Below are positions 62,906-64,000 of a stretch of 64,000 nucleotides of DNA, piece after piece. Under the pieces are notes generated by a model. The model had not been told where the DNA came from and did no database searches. It saw nothing but the letters and a program-made list of their open reading frames with translations. The stretch is taken from assembly GCA_029582155.1 (NCBI GenBank), contig CM055908.1, forward strand, positions 22,553,103 to 22,617,102, written 5' to 3'. The translations under genes and the position numbers were made by a program. This DNA is from Panopea generosa (taxonomy: Eukaryota > Mollusca > Bivalvia > Adapedonta > Hiatellidae). Every line of letters begins with the position of its first letter. Position 1 is the stretch's first letter.

Positions 62906-63033
62906 TAGTTAAAAAGTTAAGCCATACTTTTTTATTTGTTTGTTTGTGAAATCCATCGTGCCTTTTTCTTTCCATTCGGACTTTCTTTTTCATTCAGCTG
63001 CAGTATAGATATAACTACTTCAAACCAGCTGCA

Positions 63034-63067
<34 letters not shown>

Positions 63068-63510
63068 CTGCTGCAAACTAGCTGTAAAAACAAACATAAT
63101 CATAGTATTTGCCCTGTTGGTAAAGCTTCAAACAAGCTTCAAAATTCAAACCTAGAATGTGCAGCTCCAAAATGATATGAATATAGGAAGCATAACTGCA
63201 TACACACTGCATACAGAAGGGACAGTTCAAAACCAGCAACAGCACAGTTTCAAAATATGCAAGCTGACCCGGAGAACAGAAGCAGATATCTGGTGTTTGT
63301 ATCAATATTCAAGTCAAACCTGCAGTTAATTACGGTACATGTACATGTGGAGAAGTTTATCAATATTTCATTAATTCAGACTGATGCCCCACACCATGAC
63401 CGGGTTCATCTCCAGGTCTTACAATAAATATTTATAAGATGATGCTTTATTTGTTCAAGAAGAGATATAACACATTGATCAGCCATCATCTCACTACTGT
63501 AACAGTTTTA
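62906..63510. other. Unique DNA with a (TA)n run
   Basis: (TA)n at about 63036-63066 between two partial agctgcagtat words. No gene recognised. Confidence 0.45.
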
Positions 63511-63705
63511 AGGATGGGGGAGTAGTCTAATGGATAGAGTGATGGCCACTCAAGCCAGAGATTGATGGTTCGATCCAGTGCTCGACCTGATGCCTCTCAT
63601 AAAACAACACTCAATACTGGTTCTATCCGGGAAGCGGACTTGAGAGTGGTTCATATAAGCTCTGAAATTTCATCACAATCGAGCTAAAAACAATTAGAAT
63701 AAACT
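63511..63705 (+). mobile_element. SINE-E2 copy
   Basis: A box gagtagtctaatggataga, B box gatggttcgatccagtgc, body tactggttctatccgggaag and gcggacttgagagtggttca. Same structure as 9115. Confidence 0.8.
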
Positions 63706-64000
63706 AAAGGAAGTTTTATAAGAAAAGTAAAATGCTGAACAAACATAAACAGCACCAGCTATTGATACCCATGTTGAGCTGTTCTGTTGAATGCGATCTT
63801 GGTAAAGGACTAAGTTCATGAAGTCCTAAAATGACCTTGTGAAAATGTTAACTTTTAAAGCTTTTTTTCTACAATGATTGTTATTATTACTGTTAATGCC
63901 AGCTGGCATTATCAGTCTATGGTGCCATTGATGAAATTGTGAACATTTAAGGCTTTGACTGCCAGCTAGATCCTTTTGCGTTCTTGTTCAAATGTTGTTT
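63706..64000. other. Unique DNA to the window end
   Basis: Nothing recognised. Confidence 0.4.

Overview
The window is AT-rich eukaryotic DNA with no gene I can call with confidence. Several families of tRNA-derived SINEs, many minisatellites and small foldback/MITE elements suggest a marine mollusc, most likely a bivalve. That placement rests on remembered resemblance of the SINEs to molluscan ones and was not checked by search. The stretch is either intergenic or deep inside very large introns. Long ORFs occur only inside tandem arrays whose period is a multiple of three, or inside SINEs.

Tandem repeats dominate. About 25 separate arrays with unrelated units (2 to about 77 bp) cover, by my count, around 24 kb, or more than a third of the window. 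The largest are a 31-bp array (50.4-53.4 kb), a 36-bp array (41.0-43.0 kb), a 52/49-bp array (15.0-16.8 kb), a 35-bp array (27.8-29.5 kb), a 67-bp array (48.0-49.6 kb) and an 18-bp array (19.9-21.5 kb). Several show higher-order structure from recent block duplication.

Dispersed repeats occur between the arrays. SINE-A has a tRNA-like head with clear A and B boxes and a CAAT-rich tail (nine copies). SINE-B has a Ser/Leu-type tRNA-like head (seven copies) and shares a short core with SINE-A. SINE-C has a CAA-type tail (three copies). SINE-E1 and SINE-E2 are two related types (five copies). Family D is an AT-rich repeat (four copies). There is also one element with CCAGGGG termini.

The most interesting element is a short TTAA-flanked family (four copies: 23.2-24.5, 56.4-56.7, 57.8-58.1 and 61.3-61.5 kb). 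Its ends read CCCTTTACT, as expected of a piggyBac-like MITE. Each copy carries a near-perfect internal hairpin, and one end carries a 25-bp repeat that also forms the subterminal part of the terminal inverted repeat. Three copies hold about one to four units, while the copy at 23.2 kb has expanded to about 42. That copy sits in the TTAA of a SINE-B tail, so the pre-insertion site can be read directly.

The remaining single-copy DNA is mostly featureless. Two short exon-like segments (13371-13439 plus, 40253-40313 minus) have plausible splice sites and are listed at low confidence. A few blocks, notably 22290-22720, 47330-47830 and 60170-60420, look more complex than their surroundings and could be regulatory.
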